Position numbers and translations under genes: made by a program
Source of the DNA: Schlesneria paludicola DSM 18645
Lineage (GTDB): Bacteria; Planctomycetota; Planctomycetia; Planctomycetales; Planctomycetaceae
Assembly: GCF_000255655.1 (NCBI RefSeq)
Contig: NZ_JH636436.1
Location: 223,636-287,635 of the forward strand
Direction: 5' to 3'
DNA: 64,000 bases
Shown: in pieces, positions 43,981 to 53,060 of the stretch
How the letters are laid out: each line of letters starts with the position of its first letter
Position numbering within the stretch: the first letter of the stretch is position 1
Notes under the pieces: model-generated
Told to the model about the DNA's origin: nothing
Databases searched by the model: none
What the model saw: the letters and a program-made list of their open reading frames with translations, nothing else

Positions 43981-45825
43981 TCAGGTGCGCGTGGTTTCAA
44001 CGACGATGGTATCGGCGAGCAGGTCGCCGAGGCGTTGGCGGTTTTGGGTGAGGGCGATGCACGCGATGCCCGGTGCCCAGCAGAAGAACCCGCAACTGTC
44101 GAACGCCAGGAAGATTTCTCGCAGCAGGCTGCGGGCGATGCCGCAGGGGCGCAAGGTGGTTCTTAACGCACGGAGGCCGCAGCACCATTTTCCCGGCGTG
44201 ATTCCCCAGAGTCCCTGCATGAGGATGATCGCGATGACGCTTGCGACGATCCAGAGTCCGAGCGGGATTGCGACGTTCTGTGCGGTATGAATCGTGGGAT
44301 GATCGACATTCCGTGCAAAGGCTTCGGCGAATGCGTCCCAGTCGAATCCTTGTGTCATGACCCAGCCGAGCAGGGCCGTCGTCAGGATCACCAGCGTAAT
44401 GTCGATCAACCGGGCGAGGCTCCGTCGCCCCAACGAGGCGAGCTTCACGGATTGGTTGCCAAATTCGTAGTTGCGCGTCGTGTACCACCGCATCAGGAAC
44501 CAGATCCCGCCACCAAAGAGTAATCCATAGGTCAGCAGTGCAGCAGGTGACAGGGCCAACATCAGGCATTCAATGTACAGCGGTGGAAATGAGAAGATGC
44601 GTTTCAACTTTGCCGCGGTGGGACGGATGCCATGTCCGTCCACTGAATAAAGAGATTCCTTGCCCATGGTCGTCGTCACGACCACGTACGATTTCTGCCC
44701 GTCATGACAGGTCACAGTCCGAAAGTGGACCGCTCCGAGTGGCAATGGTTGAGTGGCGAACATGGACCAGGTCTGTCCATCGAAGCGATAGACGTTTCCC
44801 ATTGGATTTGTGGTCTTCAGACCGTCAACGATCATGACGGCTGGCTGGCCGTCAATGAGCATGGCAGTAGGTTGATCGCGCCAGAACATGGATTCACTGA
44901 TTTCGGCGCGAACCAGCGACCACGGGGCGAGTTCGGTATCGGCATTCGCAACGCGCAGGGCCGACGCACATTCTTTGATGGGATTGAATTGTGCCACGTC
45001 ACGATGCTTGAGGGGATTATGGACAAGCATCGTTGTCGATTCGGGCCAGAGATCGAATCCTGCGCGATACAGTATTCGGCCATCGGATTCGATGAATGTG
45101 TGGAGTTGATTGCCTGATGTCAGGACTCGAATGCTTCTGGCACCGTTGAATGAGATCGGGGTACCGCCGATTGTCCACGTCCGATTTGATGACGGTAGGA
45201 CAACAAATCGACCAGTGTCCCATCGCCCGTCCTTCATTGACGAGACGAGGATGCCGTCGTCGGTTGATTCAATAAGAGCGGGATTTCGATTCAACGAGAT
45301 CCATTGTCGTTCAACCCAGGGGTTGGCGGATTTGGAGACGTAAGAGGGAAACGGGGACGGATGCCAATCACCATCTATGAGTTTGAACGCTTCCTGCTGC
45401 ATGGATTCGATGGTCCATGGGGGCTCGCCGTTGATGGACGAATTGGCCAACCACAATTCATCTCCGATCACCGTGGGAACTCGTCTGTGATCTGCAGGGA
45501 CTTTCCAGCCAAGATCGACCAACTCGCCTGTTTCTGGATCCAAGCTCCAGACCGTCAAATCCCATCCCTGGCTTTGCGGCGTCTTAGAACTTTGATTCGA
45601 ATAAATAAATCGATCTTGCCAAAATTCCGCCCGGCTCAAGCGTCCAAGATAGGGGCTGACGCCGAGCCGCAATCCGCGAATTTGATTCCAGTCAAATCGT
45701 CCGATCAGCAGTGAATCCTGTGCGACCCGGCTTCCTTCGATAGACAGAAAGGCAAGCTGCGGCAAGCTCATTCCAATCGACAAGAAAACGACGCCAAAGA
45801 GGTAGAGTGGACGCTTGCTTGACAT
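43981..45825 (-). CDS. RDD-domain membrane protein with large exported N-terminal region
   Basis: The 614-residue protein has an N-terminal hydrophobic signal/anchor (LYLFGVVFLSIGMSLPQLAF) and about 370 residues with propeller-like repeated WS/DG segments (VWSLDPETGELVDLGW, YRFDGQTWSMFATQPLP). A helix (about 410-440) precedes an RDD domain (about 460-614) with RRSLARLIDITLVIL, QGLWGITPGKWCCGLR and RQRLGDLLADTIVV. RDD proteins are membrane proteins, some acting as Na+/H+ antiporters. The exported part may sense something; unproven. The upstream gene has its own ribosome site, so co-transcription is uncertain. Confidence 0.8.
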   Translation of the reverse strand: MSSKRPLYLFGVVFLSIGMSLPQLAFLSIEGSRVAQDSLLIGRFDWNQIRGLRLGVSPYLGRLSRAEFWQDRFIYSNQSSKTPQSQGWDLTVWSLDPETGELVDLGWKVPADHRRVPTVIGDELWLANSSINGEPPWTIESMQQEAFKLIDGDWHPSPFPSYVSKSANPWVERQWISLNRNPALIESTDDGILVSSMKDGRWDTGRFVVLPSSNRTWTIGGTPISFNGARSIRVLTSGNQLHTFIESDGRILYRAGFDLWPESTTMLVHNPLKHRDVAQFNPIKECASALRVANADTELAPWSLVRAEISESMFWRDQPTAMLIDGQPAVMIVDGLKTTNPMGNVYRFDGQTWSMFATQPLPLGAVHFRTVTCHDGQKSYVVVTTTMGKESLYSVDGHGIRPTAAKLKRIFSFPPLYIECLMLALSPAALLTYGLLFGGGIWFLMRWYTTRNYEFGNQSVKLASLGRRSLARLIDITLVILTTALLGWVMTQGFDWDAFAEAFARNVDHPTIHTAQNVAIPLGLWIVASVIAIILMQGLWGITPGKWCCGLRALRTTLRPCGIARSLLREIFLAFDSCGFFCWAPGIACIALTQNRQRLGDLLADTIVVETTRT

Positions 45826-45895
45826 TCTGCTTCTTCAACAGTGACCGATGATCGATAAGTGGGCATCCCATGAACGCGGAGATGTGTCGAAGAGG

Positions 45896-46411
45896 TTACT
45901 GATATTTATGACAAAGTGTCTCGAAGGTGTCGAAGATTTCAAGTAGCTCAATGAAGAATCCGTTCGTGAAGAGTGCCGACTGCTTGGAGGCAATATACAG
46001 GACATTGACGGGTGAACCGAAAATGCCCTTCGAGCTCCAGGTCCAACGAATTCCATGGCGAGTGGCGTATTCGAAATCATTCACGAGAAATGATTCAGAA
46101 TCGCAGCAGTGACCCGAAGCGATTTGGGAATTCAGAAGTGCGGACCATGCTGTGACCTCGTCTCTGTCGAGTAAACAACGGCTGATCTCTTGCACGTCGT
46201 TGATCGAATGCTTCAACCGCAATGAGCAGAGAGTTTGTTTCTGTTGATTCCAGCCGACACTGGTAAGGACTGGACAAAAATCGATGGAATGTCCGAGCGA
46301 CGCGCGTAATTGTCCGATCGATTCAAGTTCATACGTCAGTCGCATGCCGGGGGCGACAAAGCGAAACATGAACGGCTCGTTTGCTTCGGAAGGATCGGAA
46401 TCGTCGTTCAT
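45896..46411 (-). CDS. Hypothetical protein, 171 residues
   Basis: A strong GGGAGGTG ribosome site precedes the ATG, so the gene is likely real. The protein begins MNDDSDPSEANEPFMFRFV, is soluble and mixed alpha/beta in composition, and contains five cysteines, including a CC pair. No domain was recognised. It lies 70 bases upstream of the RDD gene on the same strand and might be its cytoplasmic partner. Confidence 0.7.
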   Translation of the reverse strand: MNDDSDPSEANEPFMFRFVAPGMRLTYELESIGQLRASLGHSIDFCPVLTSVGWNQQKQTLCSLRLKHSINDVQEISRCLLDRDEVTAWSALLNSQIASGHCCDSESFLVNDFEYATRHGIRWTWSSKGIFGSPVNVLYIASKQSALFTNGFFIELLEIFDTFETLCHKYQ

Positions 46412-46668
46412 GACACCTCCCTGAATTGGATCGGTGGTTCACTCGGTGCAATCTCGACTGATTCATGGACAGAGCGGATGTTGATCGGTCCGAAAGATCG
46501 CTGTCACTTCAATGGAAATAAAGAAGTGAGTGGCAACGGCATCTCGAGCCTCCCATGCACACTTTCCGCCCGCTGAATGAGAGCATACTCTTTCGGCTGA
46601 ATCTACTCCCATTGACCACGACGATGATCGGTTCGTCGGACCTTCTGTATTCAGGCTGATGAGACCGC

Positions 46669-47631
46669 ATGGAAAAGTTTGTGACCGGGGAATCGAAACG
46701 GACTGTCGATTCAGCGGCGAAGACGTTGTTGCAGCCATTCGATGCGGTTCAACAGGGAATTCGTTCCACGTTGCTGGGAATGGGGGCCAACGCATTGCTG
46801 GCGGCGATCAAGCTGGTTGCGGGAGTGCTGGGAAATGCGTACGCATTGATCGCCGATGCGGTCGAATCGATGGGCGATATTGTCGCCTCGTTGATCGTGC
46901 TCGCGGGGCTGCGGATTTCGCGTCGCGAACCTGACGATGTCTATCCGTACGGCTATGGGCGTGCGGAAACGCTGGCGGCGGCAGCGGTCTCGCTGATCAT
47001 GATGGGGACGGCGATCGGGATTGCGTGGGCGGCGATTGTTGAGATTCAAACCCCGCGTCATGCCCCCGCGCCGTGGACGTTGATCGTGCTCGTGGTGGTG
47101 ATCATCGTCAAAGCGGCCGTGTCGCGAACGGTCAGCACTGCCGGGGCGGAAATCGGCAGCCGATCGGTGACGGCCGACGCCTGGCATCACTTGGGGGATG
47201 CGATTACGTCCGCCGCGGCGTTCGTGGGGATTGCGATTGCCGTCTACTGCGGGCCGGGTTGGGAAACCGCCGAAGACTGGGCCGCGCTGCTGGCATCGGC
47301 CATCATCTTCGTCAACGGTGGATTTTCGTTGCTGGGGGCGATTCACGATCTGATGGATCGCAAATTGGAGCCGGAACTGTATGCCGCGGTGAGGCGGACC
47401 GCGGAATCCGTTCCGGGCGTGTGCGCCATTGAAAAGTTGGGTTTGCGAAGAACGGGTCTGCGCGTGTTCGCCGACATTCACGTCCAGGCTGATCCATCAA
47501 CACCTTTACTGGAAGCCCATGCGATCGGGGGACGCGTCAAAATGGCAATTCGCCTGGCGCATCCGGTCGTGGTGCATGTGCTCGTGCATATGGAGCCGTA
47601 TGAGGGTACGACGGGTGATACGGCTCGGTGA
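46669..47631 (+). CDS. Cation diffusion facilitator (CDF) metal transporter
   Basis: The 320-residue protein has six membrane segments and the two CDF metal-site motifs: ADAVESMGD (about 63-71) and ADAWHHLGD (about 170-178). A cytoplasmic C-terminal domain (about 235-310) contains IEKLGLRRTGLRVFADIHVQ and the His-rich VVVHVLVHMEPYEG. CDF proteins export Zn2+, Fe2+, Mn2+ or Co2+ in exchange for protons. In the first motif Glu replaces the usual His or Asp, which may affect metal choice. It is a single gene. Confidence 0.93.
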   Translation: MEKFVTGESKRTVDSAAKTLLQPFDAVQQGIRSTLLGMGANALLAAIKLVAGVLGNAYALIADAVESMGDIVASLIVLAGLRISRREPDDVYPYGYGRAETLAAAAVSLIMMGTAIGIAWAAIVEIQTPRHAPAPWTLIVLVVVIIVKAAVSRTVSTAGAEIGSRSVTADAWHHLGDAITSAAAFVGIAIAVYCGPGWETAEDWAALLASAIIFVNGGFSLLGAIHDLMDRKLEPELYAAVRRTAESVPGVCAIEKLGLRRTGLRVFADIHVQADPSTPLLEAHAIGGRVKMAIRLAHPVVVHVLVHMEPYEGTTGDTAR

Positions 47632-47697
47632 GGTTGCCGATGCGTTGAGATCGACTGCGCACCCGTATCCCCGCTCAACAACCCTTACCAAGGTTTT

Positions 47698-47853
47698 CTA
47701 GATATGGCCGCGGTTGAGCAGGGCCAGGATGATTAGGATCACCAGGATCGTGCCGAGACTTCCACTCGGACCGTACCCCCATCCTCGGCTATAAGGCCAT
47801 GCGGGTGTGGTTCCGACCATTAACAACAAGACGATGATCAGCAGCAGTAACAT
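47698..47853 (-). CDS. DUF3309-type 51-residue membrane protein
   Basis: The small frame from the ATG at 47853 to the TAG at 47698 has AGAGGA about 9 bases upstream. It encodes MLLLLIIVLLLMVGTTPAWP, a Gly/Tyr/Ser-rich turn (YSRGWGYGPSGSLG), and a second hydrophobic helix TILVILIILALLNRGH. This two-helix hairpin with WPYSRGWGYGPS is the DUF3309 pattern, common in proteobacteria and planctomycetes and without known function. Confidence 0.85.
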   Translation of the reverse strand: MLLLLIIVLLLMVGTTPAWPYSRGWGYGPSGSLGTILVILIILALLNRGHI

Positions 47854-48500
47854 GGAACGGTCCTCTGAATTTCAAAGTTGTCAAAACAAGACTGCCCGGC
47901 CGTCTCTGCATCGTGAGATGACGGCGTGCGAGAGTAACGCGATGTTTGGCCGCGATGACGAGCAATGTCGTCTGGGTGCCGGAAGAACAGCGATCAATTC
48001 AGGCGGTGGATCAAGTGACGAGATTTACATTACGCAATGCGCATGCCAAAGTCCCTGTTACAGATCGTCGGCGAGCTCGACAGTCTGATTTCTCGCATTC
48101 TGCAGGGCATTGAGCCTCGAAATCGGAGTTTCGGACGGATGGAGGCGGGACGCATTGTAAGAGAATGCGTGATGCTTGGACGATCAGGTTGCTGGGCCAC
48201 GTGACAAAGGTTGCTCGAAGAGGAGGGGCAGAATTGAGTTTGGGGTCTTGTGCAATCCGGAATTTCAGCACAGATGGATCATGCGCTCGGCTGAGAGCCT
48301 CGAAAACGACACCGCCCAGGCTGTGGACCTGGGCTGTGAAATTGTTTCTGTGAGCGTCACGAACGCGAGCGTTCGTGTCCACGACGAGAGAAATTACGTG
48401 CGGTGAGCGTTACCAAGCGGGAGCTTGGTAACGAGAAACTCAGGTCTGTCGACACGAAAAGCGCGTGGCGACGCTGTGATGGTGACGCTGTTAAGATGGA
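47854..48500. other. Intergenic region, 647 bp, with REP unit
   Basis: No convincing gene: frames on both strands lack ribosome sites. It contains a perfect 8-bp hairpin CACGAACG-CGAG-CGTTCGTG (48358-48377) and a solo REP unit (48408-48433), both downstream of the Bax-inhibitor-like gene on the minus strand, where they could form its 3' end. Confidence 0.45.
48408..48433 (-). repeat. Solo REP palindrome
   Basis: CGTTACCAAGC-GGGA-GCTTGGTAACG, identical in stem and loop to the unit at 18440-18465, 30 kb from the RAYT gene and with no transposase nearby. It shows that the RAYT-linked repeat is dispersed in this genome. Confidence 0.85.
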
Positions 48501-49259
48501 CTAGTCGTTGCTTTTCGAGCTGGCGATCAGGGACAGCAGTCGCAGGATTTCGACATACAACCAGACCAGTGTCACCATCAGGCCGAAGGCGGTGTACCAT
48601 TCGTAGTACTTCGGGGCACCCTGGGCTGCGGCCTGCTGAATCGCGGCAAAGTCGATGATCAGGTTCAGGGCGGCCACGATCACGATCCCCACGGAAATCG
48701 CGATGCTGAACGGCGATGGCTTGTACAGGAACGACATCTGGATGCCGAAGAACGAGCAGATCATCGCGACGAAGTACATCAGGGCGATACCACCCGTTGC
48801 GGCGGCGACACCCATCACGAAACCGCGGGAGGCTTTGATCACTCCCGTTTTGTAGGCGAACAGCATGGCGGCCATTGTGCCGAGCGTCGCGAGGGCGGCT
48901 TGGGGGACAATGCCATTGAACATCTTTTCGTACATGCCAGAGATGGCACCGAGCAGCAGTCCTTCTGCCAATGCGTACAGCGGAGCGGTGGTTGGAGCCC
49001 AGGTCGGTTTGAAGGTGGTCGCCATCCCGAAGATCAGGCTGCCGATCACTCCACCAATCATCCAGGGCATCGCGGCCCCGGGATTTGCCCCTTGCGTCAT
49101 GGCAAATGTCATCGATCCGGTTCCAATGCACAAACCCAACAGGATCAGCGACTTTGTCGCGGCCCCTTGAATCGTCATGCTTTGGCTGGTCGGAAAGAAC
49201 TCTCCCCGAAAGGAATCCATGCTATTGGCGGACAAAACGGGGTTGCTGCTTCTCAACAC
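48501..49259 (-). CDS. Bax inhibitor-1/YccA family membrane protein
   Basis: The 252-residue protein has seven hydrophobic segments from about residue 36 and the family blocks APTTAPLYALAEGLLLGAIS, GFVMGVAAATGGIALMYF, NLIIDFAAIQQAAAQGAPKYYEWYTAFGLMVTLVWLYVEILRLL. The acidic residues in IIDF and EWY are those tied to proton or calcium gating in this family. The start is a GTG at 49259, supported by AGGAG 8 bases upstream. Members modulate FtsH or leak Ca2+; the role here is unknown. Confidence 0.93.
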   Translation of the reverse strand: MLRSSNPVLSANSMDSFRGEFFPTSQSMTIQGAATKSLILLGLCIGTGSMTFAMTQGANPGAAMPWMIGGVIGSLIFGMATTFKPTWAPTTAPLYALAEGLLLGAISGMYEKMFNGIVPQAALATLGTMAAMLFAYKTGVIKASRGFVMGVAAATGGIALMYFVAMICSFFGIQMSFLYKPSPFSIAISVGIVIVAALNLIIDFAAIQQAAAQGAPKYYEWYTAFGLMVTLVWLYVEILRLLSLIASSKSND

Positions 49260-49795
49260 GGTGAATCTCCTGATTTATTCCATTGAGCCGGAATCGATTG
49301 AGCGCGAGGATTCCAGTTGTTGTCGAACATTTCTGCTACGCAATCTTGTCTCAATCTGGTGGATGAGGCGATTCCACATTCGCCCCAACCTCTTAGGACA
49401 GTTATAGTATACGCCGAAACATTCTTGTCGGCGAGACGCTTTCCGATTGTGAATCACGCCTGGCCCACGATTTTGTGACGGAATGGCATCCTGGGCCGGA
49501 TTCCCGTTCAAAATGACTGTCACATTCCGTCCGACGGCCTGTCTTTCTTTTTTTCGCCGGGGATGAAAGTCGAGTACAATCCGTTTCAGGGATCGAATTT
49601 CGGCTCACGACAACCGATAAACGTCGCGGGTTCGAAGATGGTTCACGGTGGTCCAGAGAATCGCCGCGCTTTTTTGAGTGGTTTCGGCCGCCCCGTGAAC
49701 ACGTTAGTCTGTAGATGAAATGGCCAAAGTGGTCTCTCTTGTCGGATGCGTGCCCCGCTCTGACGTCTCGCGTTCTATTTTTGTGATTTTTGCTC
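49260..49795. other. Divergent intergenic region
   Basis: A 536-base region between divergent genes, with no supported frame. A possible -10 TATAGT lies near 49403-49408, without a clear -35. Nothing else was recognised. Confidence 0.35.
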
Positions 49796-51004
49796 ATGAC
49801 TCGTCGGATGGAATTGATTGCTACGTCTGCCTTTGGCCTGGAAGCGGTCGTCGCGCGCGAACTGCAGGAACTCGGGTACACCGAACAAAAGGTCGAAGAT
49901 GGCCGAGTGACGTTTATCGGAGACGAATTGGCGATCTGTCGATGCAACTTATGGTTACGTGCGGCGGACCGCGTGCTGGTGAAAATCGGCCAGTTTCACG
50001 CTCCTGATTTTGGGGCGTTGTTCGATCAAGTCGAGAATCTGCCATGGCATGAATGGTTGCCGGTGGATGCCAAGTTCCCGGTGTCGGGGAAATCGGTCCG
50101 GTCCAACCTGCACCACGAACCCACGATTCAGTCGGTGACGAAAAAAGCGATCGTGGAGAGCCTAAAACGGAACTACCAGCGGCACTGGTTTCAAGAAATC
50201 GGAACCGAGTATCAGATCGAAGTCTCGCTGTTAAAGGATGAGGCCCTGCTGTCGATCGACACCTCGGGCGTCGGTCTGCACAAGCGTGGTTACCGGGCAA
50301 ACTCGGGCATGGCACCGCTGCGTGAGACGACCGCCGCGGCGTTGGTGCTCTTGAGTTATTGGAATCGCGAGCGGCCGTTTCTCGATCCATTCTGCGGGTC
50401 AGGGACGATTGCCATTGAGGCGGCGATGATTGGGCGGAATCGGGCACCGGGAATGAGCCGCGGTTTTCTGTGTGAACAGTGGTCGCAACTGACGCGCGCC
50501 CATTGGAAGCAGGCACGGGAAGAGGCGCGCGACAAGGCACTCGGGAAGCCGACACTGTCACTACTGGCAAGCGACATCGACGAAAACGTATTGCGGATCG
50601 CACAGTCGAACGCGATTGAAGCGGGGATCGGCAGCGACATTGATTTCAAAAAGATGGACGTTTTGGAACTGAAGACGGCGCTGGAATATGGCTGCGTCAT
50701 CACGAACCCACCGTACGGTGAACGGCTGGGCGACGATGAATCGGCCGCCGCGATCTATGACGACATGGCGGATGCCTTTGGACCACTGAGTACATGGTCG
50801 ATTTACGTTCTGACCTCGCATCCGGGATTTGAACGGTACTTCAAGCGTCGCGCGAACCGGAAGCGAAAGTTGTACAACGGTCGGATCGAGTGCCATTTCT
50901 ATCAGTATCTGGGACCACGGCCGCCGTGGGAGAAGCCTCGTGATGTGACGAGTGCCGATGAAGCGGATTCAGACGCCGGTGACGTGACGGATTCGGACGG
51001 TTGA
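49796..51004 (+). CDS. THUMP-domain class I RNA methyltransferase, RlmL/YpsC-like
   Basis: The protein has 402 residues from the ATG at 49796 (an ATG at 49808 is also possible). It has an N-terminal ferredoxin-like/THUMP region (about 5-165, with ATSAFGLEAVVARELQELGY) and a Rossmann methyltransferase (about 170-385) with SAM motif DPFCGSGTIAIEAA and catalytic NPPYGERLGDD. It resembles enzymes that methylate guanine N2 in 23S rRNA (RlmL N-terminal half). The C-terminus is an acidic tail, about 20 residues rich in Asp. Confidence 0.93.
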   Translation: MTRRMELIATSAFGLEAVVARELQELGYTEQKVEDGRVTFIGDELAICRCNLWLRAADRVLVKIGQFHAPDFGALFDQVENLPWHEWLPVDAKFPVSGKSVRSNLHHEPTIQSVTKKAIVESLKRNYQRHWFQEIGTEYQIEVSLLKDEALLSIDTSGVGLHKRGYRANSGMAPLRETTAAALVLLSYWNRERPFLDPFCGSGTIAIEAAMIGRNRAPGMSRGFLCEQWSQLTRAHWKQAREEARDKALGKPTLSLLASDIDENVLRIAQSNAIEAGIGSDIDFKKMDVLELKTALEYGCVITNPPYGERLGDDESAAAIYDDMADAFGPLSTWSIYVLTSHPGFERYFKRRANRKRKLYNGRIECHFYQYLGPRPPWEKPRDVTSADEADSDAGDVTDSDG

Positions 51005-51084
51005 GACGAGCATAGATCGCGTCCGTGTTTTTGGTGGACATTGTCGTCAACGTGGTCCACGAATCCGTTGGCGAACACCCTGAT

Positions 51085-51250
51085 TTGTGTGCCACTGGCG
51101 ATGTCCGTGTCCGACGAGCATTGTTTCGTCGTGGGGCAATGAAGATCGCCGAGAAACCATTCGATCGTGGTTCGGTCTGAAAGACGAAAGTCGTTTGCTT
51201 CCCCACTGACGGTGTTTTTCGTTTTCGTATCGACTGCCACTGGCACACAA
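51085..51250 (+). repeat. Dispersed 166-bp element with terminal inverted repeats, copy 1
   Basis: It begins TTGTGTGCCACTGGC (51085-51099) and ends with its inverse GCCACTGGCACACAA (51236-51250, one mismatch). The interior aligns over its whole length with the copy at 62293-62471, sharing GGCAATGAAG/GACAATGAAG, TCTGAAAGACGAAAGT-like and GACGGTGTT/AACGGTGTT blocks. No coding capacity. It resembles a MITE or a REP-derived composite. Confidence 0.7.
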
Positions 51251-51313
51251 GAAATCCTGCCGAAATCCTGCTGGTGTTTTGAATGGTTTGCCTTGAAAAG
51301 GCAGGGAGGTTTA

Positions 51314-51335
51314 TTGGAGTTGGACTCCAATTTTT
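51314..51335 (+). terminator. Intrinsic terminator
   Basis: TTGGAGT-TGG-ACTCCAA: perfect 7-bp stem with three-base loop, directly followed by TTTTT. It reads on the plus strand, 310 bases after the methyltransferase stop and after the dispersed element, which may therefore be transcribed. Confidence 0.75.
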
Positions 51336-51504
51336 ATCACCTCAATTTTTCCTGAAATCGATGTCCCACCCTTATCGGGGTTGCGACGATCGAATCATAA
51401 TGTGCTGATCCGAAACTCGTCTGATCCACATTTTGACGCGATTCGCCAGTCAGCTCGTGTTTCGAGTTGAATAAGAATGTGGACTAAGAAACCAGGAGCC
51501 TGCC

Positions 51505-52620
51505 ATGAATGTTCGCGCCATCGTCAAATCTGCGACGGTTCTGATCGTTGCCTTTGCCTCGGTTCCATGGGCCGTTGCTGCCGACTGGGGTCTGAAAGAA
51601 GGAAATCCGGGGATCAAATCTGTGGGCGCTCTGGCGTTCGGTCCTGATGGAATTCTGTTCGTCGGCGATTCCAAGTCGGCGGCCATTTTCGCCATCGGGA
51701 CGGGTGACACCAAGGTCGATCCGTCGCACAAGCGAATCGACCTTCCGGGCCTCAACAAGCAAGTGGCCACGCTGTTGGGAACCGTGCCTGCTCAGGTGAC
51801 CGTCAACGACCTGGCCACCAATCCGCTGAATGGTCATGTCTATCTGTCGGTCACCAAGGGTACGGGGGCCGAGGCGACACCCGCGATCGTGCGGATCGGG
51901 GAAGGGGCCAAGTTGACGGAAGTCTCGCTGACTAAAGTTCCGTTCCAGAAAGTCGTGCTGCCGGATGCGCCAGAAGACAAAGAGATCGCTCGAGGCAACC
52001 GGAAATCGAATCCTCGCGACGATTCGATCACGGACCTGGCATACGCCGAAGGCAAAGTGTTTGCGTCGGGTTTGGCTGCGGGAAGTTCGCCTTCCAGTGT
52101 CCATCAGATTCCATTCCCCTTTGCTGAAGGTCTGACGGGCACCAGTGTCGAGATCTTCCACGGGGCGCATGGCCGTGTCGAAGATTATGCCGCGATTCGC
52201 ACGTTCGTCCCGATGACCATCAATGGTGAACCCAGTTTGCTGGCCGGTTTCGTTTGCACGCCGCTGGTACGGTTTCCCATTAGCAATCTGAAGTCGTCGG
52301 AAAAGACGCGCGGAACGACGGTGGCGGAATTGGGAAATCGCAACAAGCCGCTGGACATGATCGCGTACAAGAAAGAGGGCAAAGATTTTCTCTTGCTTTC
52401 GAATTCCGCGCGCGGCGTGATGAAGATTAGCACCGAGAATATTGCGCGACCCGAGGGGATTACGGAACCGGTTAAGGATGGTAATACTGCCGGTCAGGCG
52501 TATGAGACGATCAAAGATCTGGACGGGACCGTCCAGCTTGATCGCTTGGGTGAAGATCACATTGTGGTGATCGTTCAGACCGAGGGCGTTCAAGACTTGA
52601 AGACGGTTCCCCTTCCTTGA
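51505..52620 (+). CDS. Secreted beta-propeller-like protein, unknown function
   Basis: The 371-residue protein has a signal peptide (KSATVLIVAFASVPWAVAA) followed by propeller-type strands: SVGALAFGPDGILFVGDSKSAAIFAI, TVNDLATNPLNGHVYLSVTKG and SITDLAYAEGKVFASGLAAG. It is presumably periplasmic. AGGAG lies 7 bases before the ATG. No catalytic motif was recognised. It resembles planctomycete proteins of unknown role with an NHL-like fold and stands alone as a transcription unit. Confidence 0.8.
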   Translation: MNVRAIVKSATVLIVAFASVPWAVAADWGLKEGNPGIKSVGALAFGPDGILFVGDSKSAAIFAIGTGDTKVDPSHKRIDLPGLNKQVATLLGTVPAQVTVNDLATNPLNGHVYLSVTKGTGAEATPAIVRIGEGAKLTEVSLTKVPFQKVVLPDAPEDKEIARGNRKSNPRDDSITDLAYAEGKVFASGLAAGSSPSSVHQIPFPFAEGLTGTSVEIFHGAHGRVEDYAAIRTFVPMTINGEPSLLAGFVCTPLVRFPISNLKSSEKTRGTTVAELGNRNKPLDMIAYKKEGKDFLLLSNSARGVMKISTENIARPEGITEPVKDGNTAGQAYETIKDLDGTVQLDRLGEDHIVVIVQTEGVQDLKTVPLP

Positions 52621-53060
52621 TGCCACTTGCTTGATGCTGCCATCTCGTCGACATCGGTGTGTATTCACTTTGCCTTAAGGCTCGATGTCTACCATTCTCG
52701 CGTTCCTCCACCACCTGGATGAGCTGTCCCGGTGGTGGAGGGGGCCATTCGCCGCTGGGCGATTGACCGTCGCGCCGCGAAGGTGTGTCGGCGCGTCGTG
52801 TTGGGCCAAGGCAGGTGAGTGAACCTTTACTCGAGATGAAAAGCCGAGAAGGCACGCGCAAAAATCGCTCCGATCGACAATTCTTTCCTGTGGGAACTGT
52901 CGAATTCGACACAAATGAGACTCCGGGCTTGTGTGTGTGAAATCCATGTTCGATCATATGTTGTTCGAACGCTTGATCTGGTGCTGATCAGAAATTCTGA
53001 CACCGTCGCAGCGCCGTGGCCAAGACCCGACTGACGGGATTGCAACGATCGAGGGACATC
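52621..53060. other. Intergenic region upstream of RND operon
   Basis: No gene is supported; a long minus-strand frame reaching into it is antisense to the adaptor gene. It contains the hairpin at 52705-52741 and should hold the efflux operon promoter, which was not identified. Confidence 0.4.
52705..52741 (+). terminator. 11-bp stem hairpin after the propeller gene
   Basis: CCTCCACCACC (52705-52715) pairs perfectly with GGTGGTGGAGG (52731-52741) around a 15-base loop, 85 bases after the stop. No T-tract follows, so termination would need a factor. Confidence 0.5.

Larger units (their letters stand above)
51005..51504. other. Intergenic region with TIR element and terminator
   Basis: No gene is supported. 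It contains the dispersed element at 51085-51250 and the intrinsic terminator at 51314-51335. The promoter of the downstream propeller gene should lie within 51336-51490 but was not recognised. Confidence 0.5.

Noticed and set aside
48011..48382. 123-codon minus-strand frame in the REP-containing spacer
   Set aside because: No ribosome site or family features; composition resembles random frames.
51484..52668. 394-codon minus-strand open frame, longer than the gene opposite
   Set aside because: The plus-strand gene has a signal peptide, AGGAG and propeller repeats; the minus frame has none of these.
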